From Saccharibacillus sacchari DSM 19268 (GTDB lineage Bacteria; Bacillota; Bacilli; Paenibacillales; Paenibacillaceae): a stretch of DNA of 64,000 nucleotides. The number at the start of each line of letters is the position of its first letter. Positions within the stretch are counted from its first letter, which is position 1. Position numbers and translations under genes: made by a program. The stretch covers positions 3,757,307-3,821,306 of the forward strand of contig NZ_KK073875.1 in assembly GCF_000585395.1 (NCBI RefSeq). Direction: 5' to 3'. Shown here one piece after another: positions 33,501 through 41,838 of this stretch. Below the pieces are notes generated by a model. That model ran no database searches and was not told the DNA's origin. It saw only the letters and a program-made list of their open reading frames with translations.

Positions 33501-36450
33501 CAGCGGCTACGGCGCGCAGAAAATCGCCGGACTGGTCGCGAATGCAGTTAAGGAAATGGGGCTGAGCATCTCTCCTCTGGTGATTGACCCGGATCTCGAA
33601 GAACCGGAGCCGGAACCGGAAGCACAGCTCTATGAAGAAGACTTTGAAGGTGATCCGGCCGATGTTCAGTATTCCCTGGTTAACGCGACGGGAATCGGCG
33701 GCACGATGGCCGGAACGGTCGTGGAGCAGGACGGCAGCAAAGTGATGTCGCTCAGCGGCAGCGGTTCCGGGCATCGGGCGAAGACTTTCCGCATCTTCGA
33801 TGCCGTCAACGGAGACAAGGTGGATGTGAATTTCGATTGGCAATCCGGCAATGTCGGCGCTTTCCCTTCGGAGGGCCATCTGACGGTGCAAGATTCCAAT
33901 GAAAATGCGCTGTTTACGTTGGTTGCCAAAAACGGCGATCCTAATCTCCATTACTTCGTGGGTCCGTACGCGGCGGATTACGCAGGCGGCAACACGGCGA
34001 TTCCGGAAGGCGGCACGGCGACAACGATTCCGAAAAACCAATGGGTCAACGTGGATGCCACGATCAACTTCGCCAGCAAGACGCTGGATCTGACGTTGAC
34101 AAGCCGCAGCAACCCTTCGGTTACGCAAACGATCGAAGGCTTGACGCTCAGTCCGGGCGCTTATGCTGATAACGTGAGATCGCTTCGCTTCCTAGGCACG
34201 AGAAAAGGCGGCGCGGGTACGTTGAACTGGACGACGGCGATTGACAATGTGCGGATCGAAGGCACGGAGCTGCCGCCGGAATCCGGCGATCAGGCGGCTT
34301 TGAAAGCCTTGTATGCCGAGATTCAACAGCTGGATCTGTCGTCTTATACGGAAGCTTCGCGCGCTGTGTTGAGCAAGGCTCTAACCGCTGCCGAAGCCAT
34401 TATCGACAAGACGGCGACACCGGCTCAAGTCGAACATGCCGTGAATATGCTGACTATTGCGAGAGCTTCGTTGACTAGCGAAACGGCTGAACCGATCAGT
34501 GTATACAAATTCGACTTCGGTTCCGGCGAAGCGGCCGAGGGCTACACCCAAGTAACGGCCGACCATGCCTATATAGAAGGCAACGGTTACGGCTTCGCCG
34601 ATACGGCGTTGACTGAAGACGAGAATCGGGAGACCGGCGATGCCCTGAAGGAAGACTTCACCCGAGTGAATGCGACCTCCTTCTTGGCAGAGTTGGAACC
34701 GGCTAACTATCGGGTGACGATGATTGTAGGTGATGCCGAGGAATCGACAAGCACCAGCGTCATTACGGAACAGATGACCAAGCTTCCTTTGGCGACAATA
34801 GCTAAGGGCGAATTTAAGGAAGTTACGTACGATGTGGCATTGATCGACGGCGTATTCAACTTCGATTTTGCAGGCAATTCGCCGAAGATCAACGCTTTGA
34901 CGATCGAGCGTCTGCCGGATAACGGCGCAGGCGAACAGCCTGTCATTTACCTGGCGAGCGATTCGACCGTAGCCAACTATGCGGAAACCTATCGCCCGCA
35001 AGCAGGCTGGGGCGAGACATTAGGCCAATACTTCGATCCGGATCAAGTGTCTGTCGACAACCGTGCGATCGGAGGATTAAGCAGCAAGACTTTCCTGGTC
35101 GGCGGCCATCTGAACGATCTGCTGCTGGACGTGCACGAAGGCGACTACCTGTTTATGCAGTGGTCGCATAACGACTCCACGCCGTCCCGCCCGGAACGTT
35201 ATCTGACGCCGGAACAATTCAAAGACTACCTGAACACGTATATCGACGGCGCGAACCAACGCGGCGCGACTCCGGTTCTGGTGACGCCGGTGAACCGCCG
35301 CGATTATACGGGAGACGTACTCAACAAGAGTTTCCCGGAATACGTGCAGGCGATGAAAGAAGTGGCTCAAGAAACCGATACGCTGCTGGTCGATCTGAAC
35401 CAGGCGAGTTGGGAATATTTCAGCGAACTCGGCACGGAAGGCACGAAGTCGATCTTCATGTGGGTCGGCAGCACGGAAGACAATACGCATTTGCAAATGA
35501 ACGGCGCAGTCGAAGTGTCCAAGCTCGTTGCGGGTCTGGTCAAGGAACTGAACATCCCGCTGTCCGCCTTCGTAACGTTGGATGACGGCTCGGACCAGAC
35601 GCCTCCGCAGACAACCGCGACGCCGACAGGAGATTTGCAAAATGGCTCCTACACGTCAGCCGTCGAAGTTCGCTTACAAGCGACAGACGAAGAATCGGGC
35701 GTGGCCGCAACGTATTACCGAATCAATGAAGAAGAGGTTGTCGAAGGGGATCTATTCACGTTGAATGAAGAAGGACGCTATGTCATTACCTATTGGAGTG
35801 TCGATGCCGCGGGTAACAAAGAAGCCGAGCAAGTGCTGGAAATCTTGATCGCCTTTGCTCCTCCGCTCGCGACCGACGCTCCGGGAGTTCCTGTACTTTC
35901 GGATAACAATGGTCACGACAGCGGCTTGCGAGACGGCGATTATACGATCACGATGAATCTGTGGTGGGGGAATAACGGAAGTACCTTTAAGTTGTATGAA
36001 AATGGAGAGTTGATCAAGGAAGTGCCTTTGACCGATCTATCGCCTGCCGCCCAATCGGTCAAGGTCGATATTACGGGCAAGCCTAACGGCACCTATGTCT
36101 ACACGGGCGAGCTGATCAATGCACTCGGTACGACGGCAAGAGCACCGCTGACCGTAACGGTCACGGATGCCGCTCCGGGACAAGCCGTTTTATCGCACGA
36201 TAACTGGGACCAAGACGGAAACTATCTGCTCACGATGAATCTGTGGTGGGGTACGAATGCGACCGAGTATCGTTTGTACGAGAATGGTGTTCTGGTCGAT
36301 ACTCAGGAATTGCAAGCTCGTACACCCGGAGCGCAATCGGCAACAACTACGATTTCCGATCGGGCAGCGGGAAGCTATGAGTATGAAGCCGTACTGCAAA
36401 ATGCAGCCGGAGAGACCCGGACGTCCAAAGTAACGGTCACGGTCAAGTAA
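30550..36450 (+). CDS. Secreted multidomain pectinase: PL11 rhamnogalacturonan lyase with two CE12 acetylesterases, 1966 aa
   Basis: The signal peptide (residues 1-34, PSPANA) leads to a PL11 beta-propeller lyase (~40-650) with Ca-binding DLDGDGEYE, DLDGNGKAE and DADGDGKDE. A beta-sandwich (YRFDFGTEPA, ~653) and a CE12 SGNH esterase (~790-1015: GDSTMQ, GGRSSKSF, GHND, DNTHF) follow. An EPEPEPE linker, a LamG-like region (~1025-1244), a FIVAR-like helical bundle (~1248-1310), a second sandwich and a second CE12 (~1460-1665: SDSTV, SHND, DNTHL) come next. An Ig-like module and two WWG-YENG repeats close the protein. It should cleave and deacetylate rhamnogalacturonan I outside the cell. All catalytic Ser, Asn and His are present in both esterases. 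ATG after GGAGG. Confidence 0.9.
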   Translation: MNRKKGSVQKSVAALFLAFLMVVSLVIPPSPANAENTDSLPARQAEYLDRGLVAVLTDNGVFLSWRYLNTDSNDIAFNIYKNGTKVNASPIDDVTNYTDTTGFDSSQYQISTVIAGKEQMQPEVVSVWHNDYLPIPLDKPADGRTKDGGTYTYYAGDASVADLDGDGEYEIVFLWSPSNSKDNSQAGYTGNVYIDAIKLDGTKLWRIDLGVNIRAGAHYTQLMVYDLDGNGKAEVVVKTADGTVDGQGTVIGDGTKDYRNDGGYILSGAEYLTLFDGETGAAVSTVNYDPPRGNVSDWGDGYGNRVDRFLGGIAYLDGSTPSVIMSRGYYTRTVVAAYDYEGGQLIKRWVFDTNEVGKQYEAQGNHNLSVLDADGDGKDEIMFGALAIDDDGTLLYSTGLGHGDAMHAGKLDPNREGYQVMSVHEHSNATYGVEMRDAGTGEIIWGEFTGRDTGRGMSADIDPNHPGYESWATTITDGSSIPVTSTYSATGEIVYTPEQSPKTANFAIWWDGDLQRELFDHEWDAGTAKGIPLVYKWDYENKKLNEIFRATGALTNNHTKGNPALQADILGDWREEILVRSEDSSEYRLYTTTIPTEYRIPTLMQDPVYRLGIAWQNVAYNQPPHTSFYIGAEATEFPKADLNLVGGSQQTESVYRFDFGTEPAAGNTGVQDTLYNGQTGYGFTDIGSVIAEADQVSVQSGTTFAVDLPDANYKVTLRLGSDSRDSNVGVKSEYVQKLAVTSVAAGEPLEYAYDVALVDGQLEFLFTGTAIDIQDIIIEKYPDKEAGAAATIYMAGDSTMQSYSESQAPQEGWGQQFGRYFSNGAVVVNNAIGGRSSKSFLVDGRLDTILQRIKPGDYFFVSFGHNDASAGIPDRYASPEDYKMYLARYVNGAKQRGATPVLLTPVGRRDFNTVTQEFNVSFPEYVQAAKEVAAELDVELIDLSQLSVAYYDQLGNTATEKLFLYANPGEYPKYPNGVNDNTHFSGYGAQKIAGLVANAVKEMGLSISPLVIDPDLEEPEPEPEAQLYEEDFEGDPADVQYSLVNATGIGGTMAGTVVEQDGSKVMSLSGSGSGHRAKTFRIFDAVNGDKVDVNFDWQSGNVGAFPSEGHLTVQDSNENALFTLVAKNGDPNLHYFVGPYAADYAGGNTAIPEGGTATTIPKNQWVNVDATINFASKTLDLTLTSRSNPSVTQTIEGLTLSPGAYADNVRSLRFLGTRKGGAGTLNWTTAIDNVRIEGTELPPESGDQAALKALYAEIQQLDLSSYTEASRAVLSKALTAAEAIIDKTATPAQVEHAVNMLTIARASLTSETAEPISVYKFDFGSGEAAEGYTQVTADHAYIEGNGYGFADTALTEDENRETGDALKEDFTRVNATSFLAELEPANYRVTMIVGDAEESTSTSVITEQMTKLPLATIAKGEFKEVTYDVALIDGVFNFDFAGNSPKINALTIERLPDNGAGEQPVIYLASDSTVANYAETYRPQAGWGETLGQYFDPDQVSVDNRAIGGLSSKTFLVGGHLNDLLLDVHEGDYLFMQWSHNDSTPSRPERYLTPEQFKDYLNTYIDGANQRGATPVLVTPVNRRDYTGDVLNKSFPEYVQAMKEVAQETDTLLVDLNQASWEYFSELGTEGTKSIFMWVGSTEDNTHLQMNGAVEVSKLVAGLVKELNIPLSAFVTLDDGSDQTPPQTTATPTGDLQNGSYTSAVEVRLQATDEESGVAATYYRINEEEVVEGDLFTLNEEGRYVITYWSVDAAGNKEAEQVLEILIAFAPPLATDAPGVPVLSDNNGHDSGLRDGDYTITMNLWWGNNGSTFKLYENGELIKEVPLTDLSPAAQSVKVDITGKPNGTYVYTGELINALGTTARAPLTVTVTDAAPGQAVLSHDNWDQDGNYLLTMNLWWGTNATEYRLYENGVLVDTQELQARTPGAQSATTTISDRAAGSYEYEAVLQNAAGETRTSKVTVTVK

Positions 36451-36495
36451 GCCCAGGCAGGACGTCACTACGAACAAGTTACGTTTTAGCTAAAA

Positions 36496-36548
36496 AAGAA
36501 CCCGCTTCAGCGCTGTTGCAAACGGCGCGTCGAAGCGGGTTCTTTTTT
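36496..36548. terminator. Terminator after the pectinase gene
   Basis: AAGAACCCGCTTC (36496-36508) pairs with GAAGCGGGTTCTT (36532-36544), followed by T-run. It lies between convergent genes. Confidence 0.85.
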
Positions 36549-36917
36549 TCATTCATAAACACTTTTCAATAACGCCATGACTTCTTCCAGCGTAAGTCCG
36601 AACGATTGATAGTACTCGATATCGACCGTCATCTGCTTCAGGATCATCTCGTCGCGCTTCTCTTTCATCCGTTCCGGCGACAACTCCGTGATAAAGCAGC
36701 CTTTGCCCGTTACCGTGTAGATCAGGCCGGAACGCTCAAGCTCTTCCCAGGCTTTTTTTACCGTGATGATACTGACCTGAAGTTCCACGGCGGCTTGACG
36801 AATCGGAGGGAGGGAGTAACCGCCTTCCAACTCGCCCTTCAGAATTTGAGCGCTGATTTGTTCGAAAATTTGCTGGTAGATCGGTTTCTCGGAGGTGTTG
36901 GAGATCATGATATTCAT
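36549..36917 (-). CDS. GntR family regulator, YtrA type, 122 aa
   Basis: The short GntR form: a winged HTH at residues ~10-75 (PIYQQIFEQISAQILKGELEGGYSLPPIRQAAVELQVSIITVKKAWEELERSGLI) and only a ~40-residue dimerising tail, as in YtrA-type regulators of ABC transporters. The ATG is 3 bp after the permease stop, so it is the last gene of a three-gene operon rather than the first as in the B. subtilis ytr operon. It probably represses this ABC transporter. Confidence 0.88.
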   Translation of the reverse strand: MNIMISNTSEKPIYQQIFEQISAQILKGELEGGYSLPPIRQAAVELQVSIITVKKAWEELERSGLIYTVTGKGCFITELSPERMKEKRDEMILKQMTVDIEYYQSFGLTLEEVMALLKSVYE

Positions 36918-36920
36918 ACG

Positions 36921-37574
36921 TTATACTTCGACTTTCTTGAATCGTTGATAAGCGATGCGATACGCAACGAACGTCAACGCGGCAAAGATCAATACCCCCG
37001 TAAGCAGAATCGAATAATGGGTCAAGACGTCGCCGGAACCGCTGCCTTTGAATAGATTGTACACGAACTCGTTTTGAATGCCCAACCACTCGGCTCCGCC
37101 GGCGAACAGTACCGCAACCGTACTCGCGACAAGAGTCGCCGCGCCGTATTTGTAAGCCGTTTTATAATACATCGAGATGAAAAAGAGATTGAACAGCGCC
37201 AACATGGTCAGCGTCAGCCCCCAGAATCCGGGTGTCGGCTTGAAGAAAATGTAGTCGAGATACGGATACAGGCTCAAGCTGATTTTACCGTAGATCATCG
37301 CCGTCAGCACGTGCAGCACTTCCAGCAACACAATCAGCAGTACCTTCGACTTGACTACGTTTTTCTTGTCGACGGGCAGCATGCTGGTGAACATCAAGTC
37401 GTTTTGGCTTTTGTAGCCGCCGAAGATGTTCGGAATCGTGATCATGCAGAAGTACAGCGGAACGATAAAGTACAACCAGCCGGGAATCAGCATCAAGGCG
37501 CCGGTGATAAAAGGAAGCACGAAGAAGAACGGATTCACGCCGAGCCTGATTTCTTTCAACAGCAAATTATACAT
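36921..37574 (-). CDS. ABC-2 type transporter permease, 217 aa
   Basis: Six hydrophobic segments (for example LPFITGALMLIPGWLYFIVPLYF, LVASTVAVLFAGGAEWLGI, ILLTGVLIFAALTFVAY) and an N-terminal amphipathic MYNLLLKEIRLGV are typical of short ABC-2 permeases. It overlaps the ATPase gene upstream by 8 nt and is 3 bp from the regulator downstream. The substrate is unknown; relatives in YtrA-regulated operons respond to cell-envelope stress. Confidence 0.83.
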   Translation of the reverse strand: MYNLLLKEIRLGVNPFFFVLPFITGALMLIPGWLYFIVPLYFCMITIPNIFGGYKSQNDLMFTSMLPVDKKNVVKSKVLLIVLLEVLHVLTAMIYGKISLSLYPYLDYIFFKPTPGFWGLTLTMLALFNLFFISMYYKTAYKYGAATLVASTVAVLFAGGAEWLGIQNEFVYNLFKGSGSGDVLTHYSILLTGVLIFAALTFVAYRIAYQRFKKVEV

Positions 37575-38421
37575 GGGCAGCCTCCCTTTTGGAATAATAG
37601 ATCATGATCTCTTCCAGGTTCGGAATCCCGGTTTTGAATGCAGCGGAAGGCGTGAAGTTCTCGGTCAGGATCAAGCCGGTAAAACCGAACGAAGTGACTT
37701 TATACGAGATCATGCGATCTTTGATCAATTCGAGGTCTTCGACTTTCCCGTTGACCAGGCGATATTGATCGACAAAGTCTTCTTTTTCCGCGCTGTTAAT
37801 GATCTGCCCGTCATGGATGTAGGTGATGTAGTCGGCGCACTTTTCCAGGTCGGAGGTGATATGGGTCGAGAAAAGGATGCTGATCTCCCCGTCTTGCACC
37901 AGCTCGCGGAACACGTCCAGCAGATCGTCGCGCGCCGCCGGATCGAGTCCGCTCGTCGGTTCGTCCAGGATCAGCAGCTTGGCGCCGTGCGAGAGGGCAA
38001 GAGCCAGACTGTACTTCACCTTCATCCCCGTAGACAGCTCGGCAATCTTTTTGTCCTCGATCAATTTGAACTTTTGGATGTAATGGCGGTAAGATTCTTC
38101 GTTCCAGTTGTCGTAAAAGGTCTTGTAGACTTTAGTCAACGTCTTGATTTTGCTGCGTGTATAGAAATCGACATTGCCGAACGCGTACCCGACGGCTTGC
38201 TTCAGCTCGACTTCGTGCTTGTCCATGCTTTTGCCCATGATGTGGATCTCACCGCTGTCGACTGAAATAAGATTCAGAATCGATTTGATGGTCGTGGTCT
38301 TGCCCGCTCCGTTGAGCCCGATAAAGCCCATAATGTAGCCTTGCGGCAGTTGAAAAGAGACGTCTCTGAGCTGAAAATGGGGGAATTTCTTGTTCAGGTT
38401 TTTTACGTCGAGCATGATCAT
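37567..38421 (-). CDS. ABC transporter ATP-binding protein, 284 aa
   Basis: Walker A GLNGAGKTTT (residues ~36-45), signature LSTGM (~137), Walker B KLLILDEPTSGLDP (~155-168) and the H-loop STHIT (~192) are intact. A ~75-residue C-terminal extension is typical of YtrB/drug-type exporters. ATG at 38421 with GGAG 8 nt upstream; it is the first gene of the operon. AT-rich dyad-like sequence (38440-38465) before it is a candidate site for the GntR regulator. Confidence 0.9.
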   Translation of the reverse strand: MIMLDVKNLNKKFPHFQLRDVSFQLPQGYIMGFIGLNGAGKTTTIKSILNLISVDSGEIHIMGKSMDKHEVELKQAVGYAFGNVDFYTRSKIKTLTKVYKTFYDNWNEESYRHYIQKFKLIEDKKIAELSTGMKVKYSLALALSHGAKLLILDEPTSGLDPAARDDLLDVFRELVQDGEISILFSTHITSDLEKCADYITYIHDGQIINSAEKEDFVDQYRLVNGKVEDLELIKDRMISYKVTSFGFTGLILTENFTPSAAFKTGIPNLEEIMIYYSKREAAHV

Positions 38422-38477
38422 ATTCTCATCTCCTTTATCGCGTGTATATCGTGTATGCGCAATATATCATTGGGATA

Positions 38478-38711
38478 TCAGAGTGTCAACAGCGTCGAAT
38501 TTTGCTTTCCGGCAGGATGACAGGTAAAAGTCGTGTCACAGGACGCACAAAAACGCCGTTCGCCAGGCGCTTCGACGTGAAAAAGTACCAAAGTCGACGT
38601 CCATCCATGCTTGAGTAAACGGGTAAATCGGCGTTTTCGCCAGCTCTTTTTTCCACAGGTTGGACAGGCGGCTTCAGGCGTGAACGTTAACAGAAATACC
38701 CCACCTTCTTC
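38478..38711 (-). pseudogene. Remnant of a transposase-like zinc ribbon
   Basis: The minus-strand frame lacks a start but encodes CPTCG...RRFTRLLKHGW...RRFCASCDTTFTCH, two CxxC pairs with intervening basic residues as in the N-terminal zinc ribbons of ISL3- or IS1595-type transposases. It stops at 38478. The catalytic part is missing. Confidence 0.4.
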
Positions 38712-38776
38712 TCACTGCTCCGGTTTCTCCACTTCGACCTCTGACAGATTCACAAATTCTTTGATAAACTGATAGG

Positions 38777-38848
38777 CAAGCCGCTCTCCTTATCGTGTGG
38801 GTCTCTACAATTCCACGATATCGGAGATGCGGCTTGTTTTCTATTTTT
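38777..38848 (+). terminator. Long hairpin with T-runs in the gene-free gap
   Basis: CAAGCCGC, TCTCC and TATCGTG (38777-38797) pair with CACGATA, GGAGA and GCGGCTTG (38814-38836). T-rich sequence follows. No gene lies upstream on this strand; it may be the leftover of a lost gene or an RNA. The rest of 38712-38985 holds only AT-rich leader sequence. Confidence 0.45.
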
Positions 38849-38985
38849 CCGGACTAGAGTTTGACAAGGACATGTAACGGAATAAATCCTTTTAATTTAA
38901 AAAAATGGAAATATAAAGTTGATAAAAAAAGCAAAAAGAATTATGCTAAAACAGTAAGTAGACATCAACTATTAGGAGGAATTAG

Positions 38986-40248
38986 ATGAAATCTTATGTA
39001 AATACTCTCTTGTCTTTATCATTGATGTTAGTTACAGCAAGTACAGCTGTAGCTTTGCCTGCTCAGGCTCAAGTTGAGGCTAACGTAGAATCTAAAGTAC
39101 ATCAAGAGGTCACATCCATTTCTCCCGAATTAGCAAGAATTGCCGTTTTGAATGAGATCGCTTCAATGAGTCCACAGCACGAATTTTATGGAAAATGGAA
39201 AAATGTTCAAGTAACATATGAGTATGAATTATACGATTTAAATGACGAGATAGTGGGTTACTATTTTCAACTATGGGCTGGAACAGAGAAAGTAGGGTAT
39301 TACATTACGTCAGCCAATGTTAATCTCAATCCCATTATTGAATATAGTGCTACTCCTGAAAAAGAAGAATTTAAAAATATCCCAGTAGAAGATAAAATCT
39401 TTTATTTTGGTGGACAAGGTTCTGTGTCTGCTTCTAATAGAGAGGAAGTAAAAGAAGTAATTACTGAGCGCATAGAAGCTCTGAATAAAATGAGCCTTGA
39501 TCAACTCATGAATCAATCCGATTTAAGTTCTATAACGGCAGATACTGGAATAGAAAGTTCTCAGACTTTAGAAGTTGAAGAGATCTTTGCAAACTTGAAA
39601 TTAGACGAAGATCCTGCAGCACCTATTCAATGGACGAATCTATTATATTCGTCTGCTAATTCATTTTCTGCTCAAGCATTACCAAGTAACTACGCTATAA
39701 ACGTACCTTACATAAGCCAAAGATCTCCTGGTATTGTAGGACCTCGTAGCGCATGTGGCCCTACAACGTTGGCTATGATTCTTGAGTACTTAGGAGGACA
39801 CGGTTTAAATGTAGATGATGCATCAAAATATAACAATTCTCGTATTGAGCTTGTAAATGCAAATAGAAATCTGACTGCTACAACCATAGCTGGAACAATG
39901 AGTGGAAATATGGTGTTTGGTCTGCAGTATGCTTTAAAACCAGCTATGAGTGGCTGGGAGGTAACAGCCATTAATGCCGACACTTCTAATGCTCAAGAAC
40001 AGTATAAAGACCGTATTGTAAGTAATCGTCCGCCAGCTGTGATGTGGTTTGTAATTCCTTACATCCCTCATGAAGTAGATACAAGATGGCACTGGCAAGC
40101 AGGTTCTGCTTATAGCACTAGTAACAATACTTTTTATTTCGGGGTTAAAGATCCTGATTCAAAAGCCTCAACACCTTCAGAAACGGTATACTATAGTTGG
40201 AACAGTAATAAAAGTGGATTTTTGTTTGTAAGCTATAAACAAAAGTGA
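38986..40248 (+). CDS. Secreted C39-like papain-fold peptidase, 420 aa
   Basis: Signal peptide (residues 1-28, ending ALPAQAQ), a ~200-residue pro-region, then a C39-type domain from ~225. NVPYISQRSPGIVGPRSACGPTTLAMILEYLGG has the catalytic Cys and its usual helix, and HWQAGSAYSTSNNTFYFGVKDP holds the likely His and Asp. No transporter domain is attached, so it is a free secreted protease or amidase. ATG at 38986 after AGGAGG. AT-rich, unlike the GC-richer genes before it, and bordered by transposase pieces, so probably acquired. A lipoprotein gene follows at 10 bp. Confidence 0.78.
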   Translation: MKSYVNTLLSLSLMLVTASTAVALPAQAQVEANVESKVHQEVTSISPELARIAVLNEIASMSPQHEFYGKWKNVQVTYEYELYDLNDEIVGYYFQLWAGTEKVGYYITSANVNLNPIIEYSATPEKEEFKNIPVEDKIFYFGGQGSVSASNREEVKEVITERIEALNKMSLDQLMNQSDLSSITADTGIESSQTLEVEEIFANLKLDEDPAAPIQWTNLLYSSANSFSAQALPSNYAINVPYISQRSPGIVGPRSACGPTTLAMILEYLGGHGLNVDDASKYNNSRIELVNANRNLTATTIAGTMSGNMVFGLQYALKPAMSGWEVTAINADTSNAQEQYKDRIVSNRPPAVMWFVIPYIPHEVDTRWHWQAGSAYSTSNNTFYFGVKDPDSKASTPSETVYYSWNSNKSGFLFVSYKQK

Positions 40249-40258
40249 GGCGGTATTT

Positions 40259-40681
40259 CTGAATAAAAAAATAGAAATTGTCGTTTTTTGTATCATATTT
40301 TTATTATTAGTCACAGCCTGCGTACCATATGGCACAGAACCTTATTATTTTTCTGAATATGAAGCTGACTCACAAGAATTCAATATTAATCTGAACGTAA
40401 TACAATCGGATCCGCCTGCTCCAAAAGAGTCGACTTTGCTTATTGAAAGTAAAGAAAATGAGAAAGCCGGAGAAAACGAAAAAAATGTGAAAATTTATTT
40501 CCACAGTTACGATGGTTTCATTGAAGGTGAACTTGGAAAATCTACAATTATTGACGTTACAAAGATCCCAAGTTCTTTATTAAATGGATTAGATTTTGAA
40601 GCGGTTCTCGTCTATGGAGATCATAAGGAAGATATCACTTTTCATCCCAATAAGGTTGGAAGAGATTACTTTAGACCGTAA
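40259..40681 (+). CDS. Small lipoprotein with apparent CTG start, 140 aa
   Basis: From CTG at 40259 the frame gives NKKIEIVVFCIIFLLLVTAC, a lipoprotein signal with lipobox VTAC. About 115 acidic residues follow (YFHSYDGFIEGELGKSTIIDVTK...). The first ATG or GTG in frame comes after the lipobox. GAGG (40247-40250) sits 8 nt before the CTG. It lies 10 bp after the C39-like protease, so the two are co-transcribed. The mature part matches nothing I know. An immunity or partner role is a guess. Confidence 0.6.
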   Translation: MNKKIEIVVFCIIFLLLVTACVPYGTEPYYFSEYEADSQEFNINLNVIQSDPPAPKESTLLIESKENEKAGENEKNVKIYFHSYDGFIEGELGKSTIIDVTKIPSSLLNGLDFEAVLVYGDHKEDITFHPNKVGRDYFRP

Positions 40682-40721
40682 TTCGATCATCAGAACAATT
40701 AACGTCTTCTCATAAATGTAT

Positions 40722-40757
40722 AAAACCGTCTATTCTTTAATAAGAATAAACGGTTTT
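40722..40757 (+). terminator. Terminator after the lipoprotein gene
   Basis: AAAACCGTctATTCTT pairs with AAGAATaaACGGTTTT. Confidence 0.75.
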
Positions 40758-40834
40758 ACTTTGATTATATTTTTCCAATGCTCGATCCTGTATGCAAAAT
40801 TCAAGAACGCTCTAAAATCTGTTAAATTAAAGAT

Positions 40835-41636
40835 ATGAGACGACGATACGATTTAACCGATGAAGAGTGGAACACGATCGAGTCTTTTCTGCCACCCGCC
40901 CGAAAAACACAAGGAGGACGGCCTTCGAAAGACGGAAGGCACCTACTGAATGCGGTTCTTTGGGTCGCACGTACCGGAGCAGCTTGGCGTGATTTACCTG
41001 ACTATTACGGCCCTTGGTCTTACGCGTACAGCTTTTTCTGGCGCCTGCAAAAGTCATCAGGAACCTGGGAGAAAATCTTGGAGCACGTGGCGATCGAGCC
41101 TGATTTCGAACAGATGATGGTAGATACGACGATTGTTCGCGTTCATCAACATGGAAAAGGCGCAAAAGGGGCAAGACAAGCAAGCTATCGGACGTTCCAG
41201 AGGCGGATTAACAACTAAAATTCATGCGATTGTCGATGCACTGGGCAGGCTGTTGAGCGGCAAGCCGGAGAAGTGGACGCCGGAAGAAGGCCAGGAACTG
41301 TGGGAACGGCTGTTGACGGACGAAGGATCGAAAGCCCGTTACGATGCGCTGCAGCACTTTCGTTATGTTTTGAAAAGCTTGAGTTTTCCCGTGATAAAAA
41401 AACGATTAGATGGCTTTTTGAAACACTTCTCTTTTCACAGGATTGCCGCCGTGGGCCAGATTGCCAAGGCGGTTTCTTCTCGAAAAGAAGGCGTACTGGC
41501 CGCCGCGGTCAATGTCGAATCGAATGGGCCGGAGGAAGGAATTAACACGAAAATTAAGCTGCTGAAAAGACGGGCCTACGGCTACCGAAACATGACGCAT
41601 TTTCTGCAGCGAATCCAGCTTAAGACCGGTTTATAA
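40835..41636 (+). pseudogene. Chimeric transposase: IS5-family N-part fused to an ISL3-family C-part
   Basis: 40835-41218 encodes the IS5-type start (MRRRYDLTDEEWNTIESFLP...). A +1 shift near AAAAGGGG (41157-41172) continues into GQDKQAIGRSRGGLTTKIHAIVDALG, ending near 41247. Then, in the same frame, the sequence changes to the C-terminal end of an ISL3-family transposase (LSGKPEKWTPEEGQEL ... SNGPEEGINTKIKLLKRRAYGYRNMTHF), stopping at 41636. The DDE core of both families is incomplete, so it should be inactive. No clear terminal repeats were found. Confidence 0.75.
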
Positions 41637-41838
41637 GGGTTGAGGTACAGGTGGTGGTAAATAGATATTAATTTGTTCAAAGTGTTCAGCCTTATGCTCA
41701 AATTACTGCTGACTCTATACTTTTAATTCAACCAAGCAAATTCATGAATGTTATGTCTTATTAAAGAAATGAGATATGTAGCATGCGAAAAAATATGGTT
41801 TTTCAGAATCCATTTTCTGTAATAGATGAGAATAATGA

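Noticed and set aside
32302-34128. 608-codon minus-strand frame opposite the pectinase gene
   Set aside because: Arg/His/Val-rich antisense shadow created by the codon bias of the plus-strand gene; no RBS and no recognisable domain.
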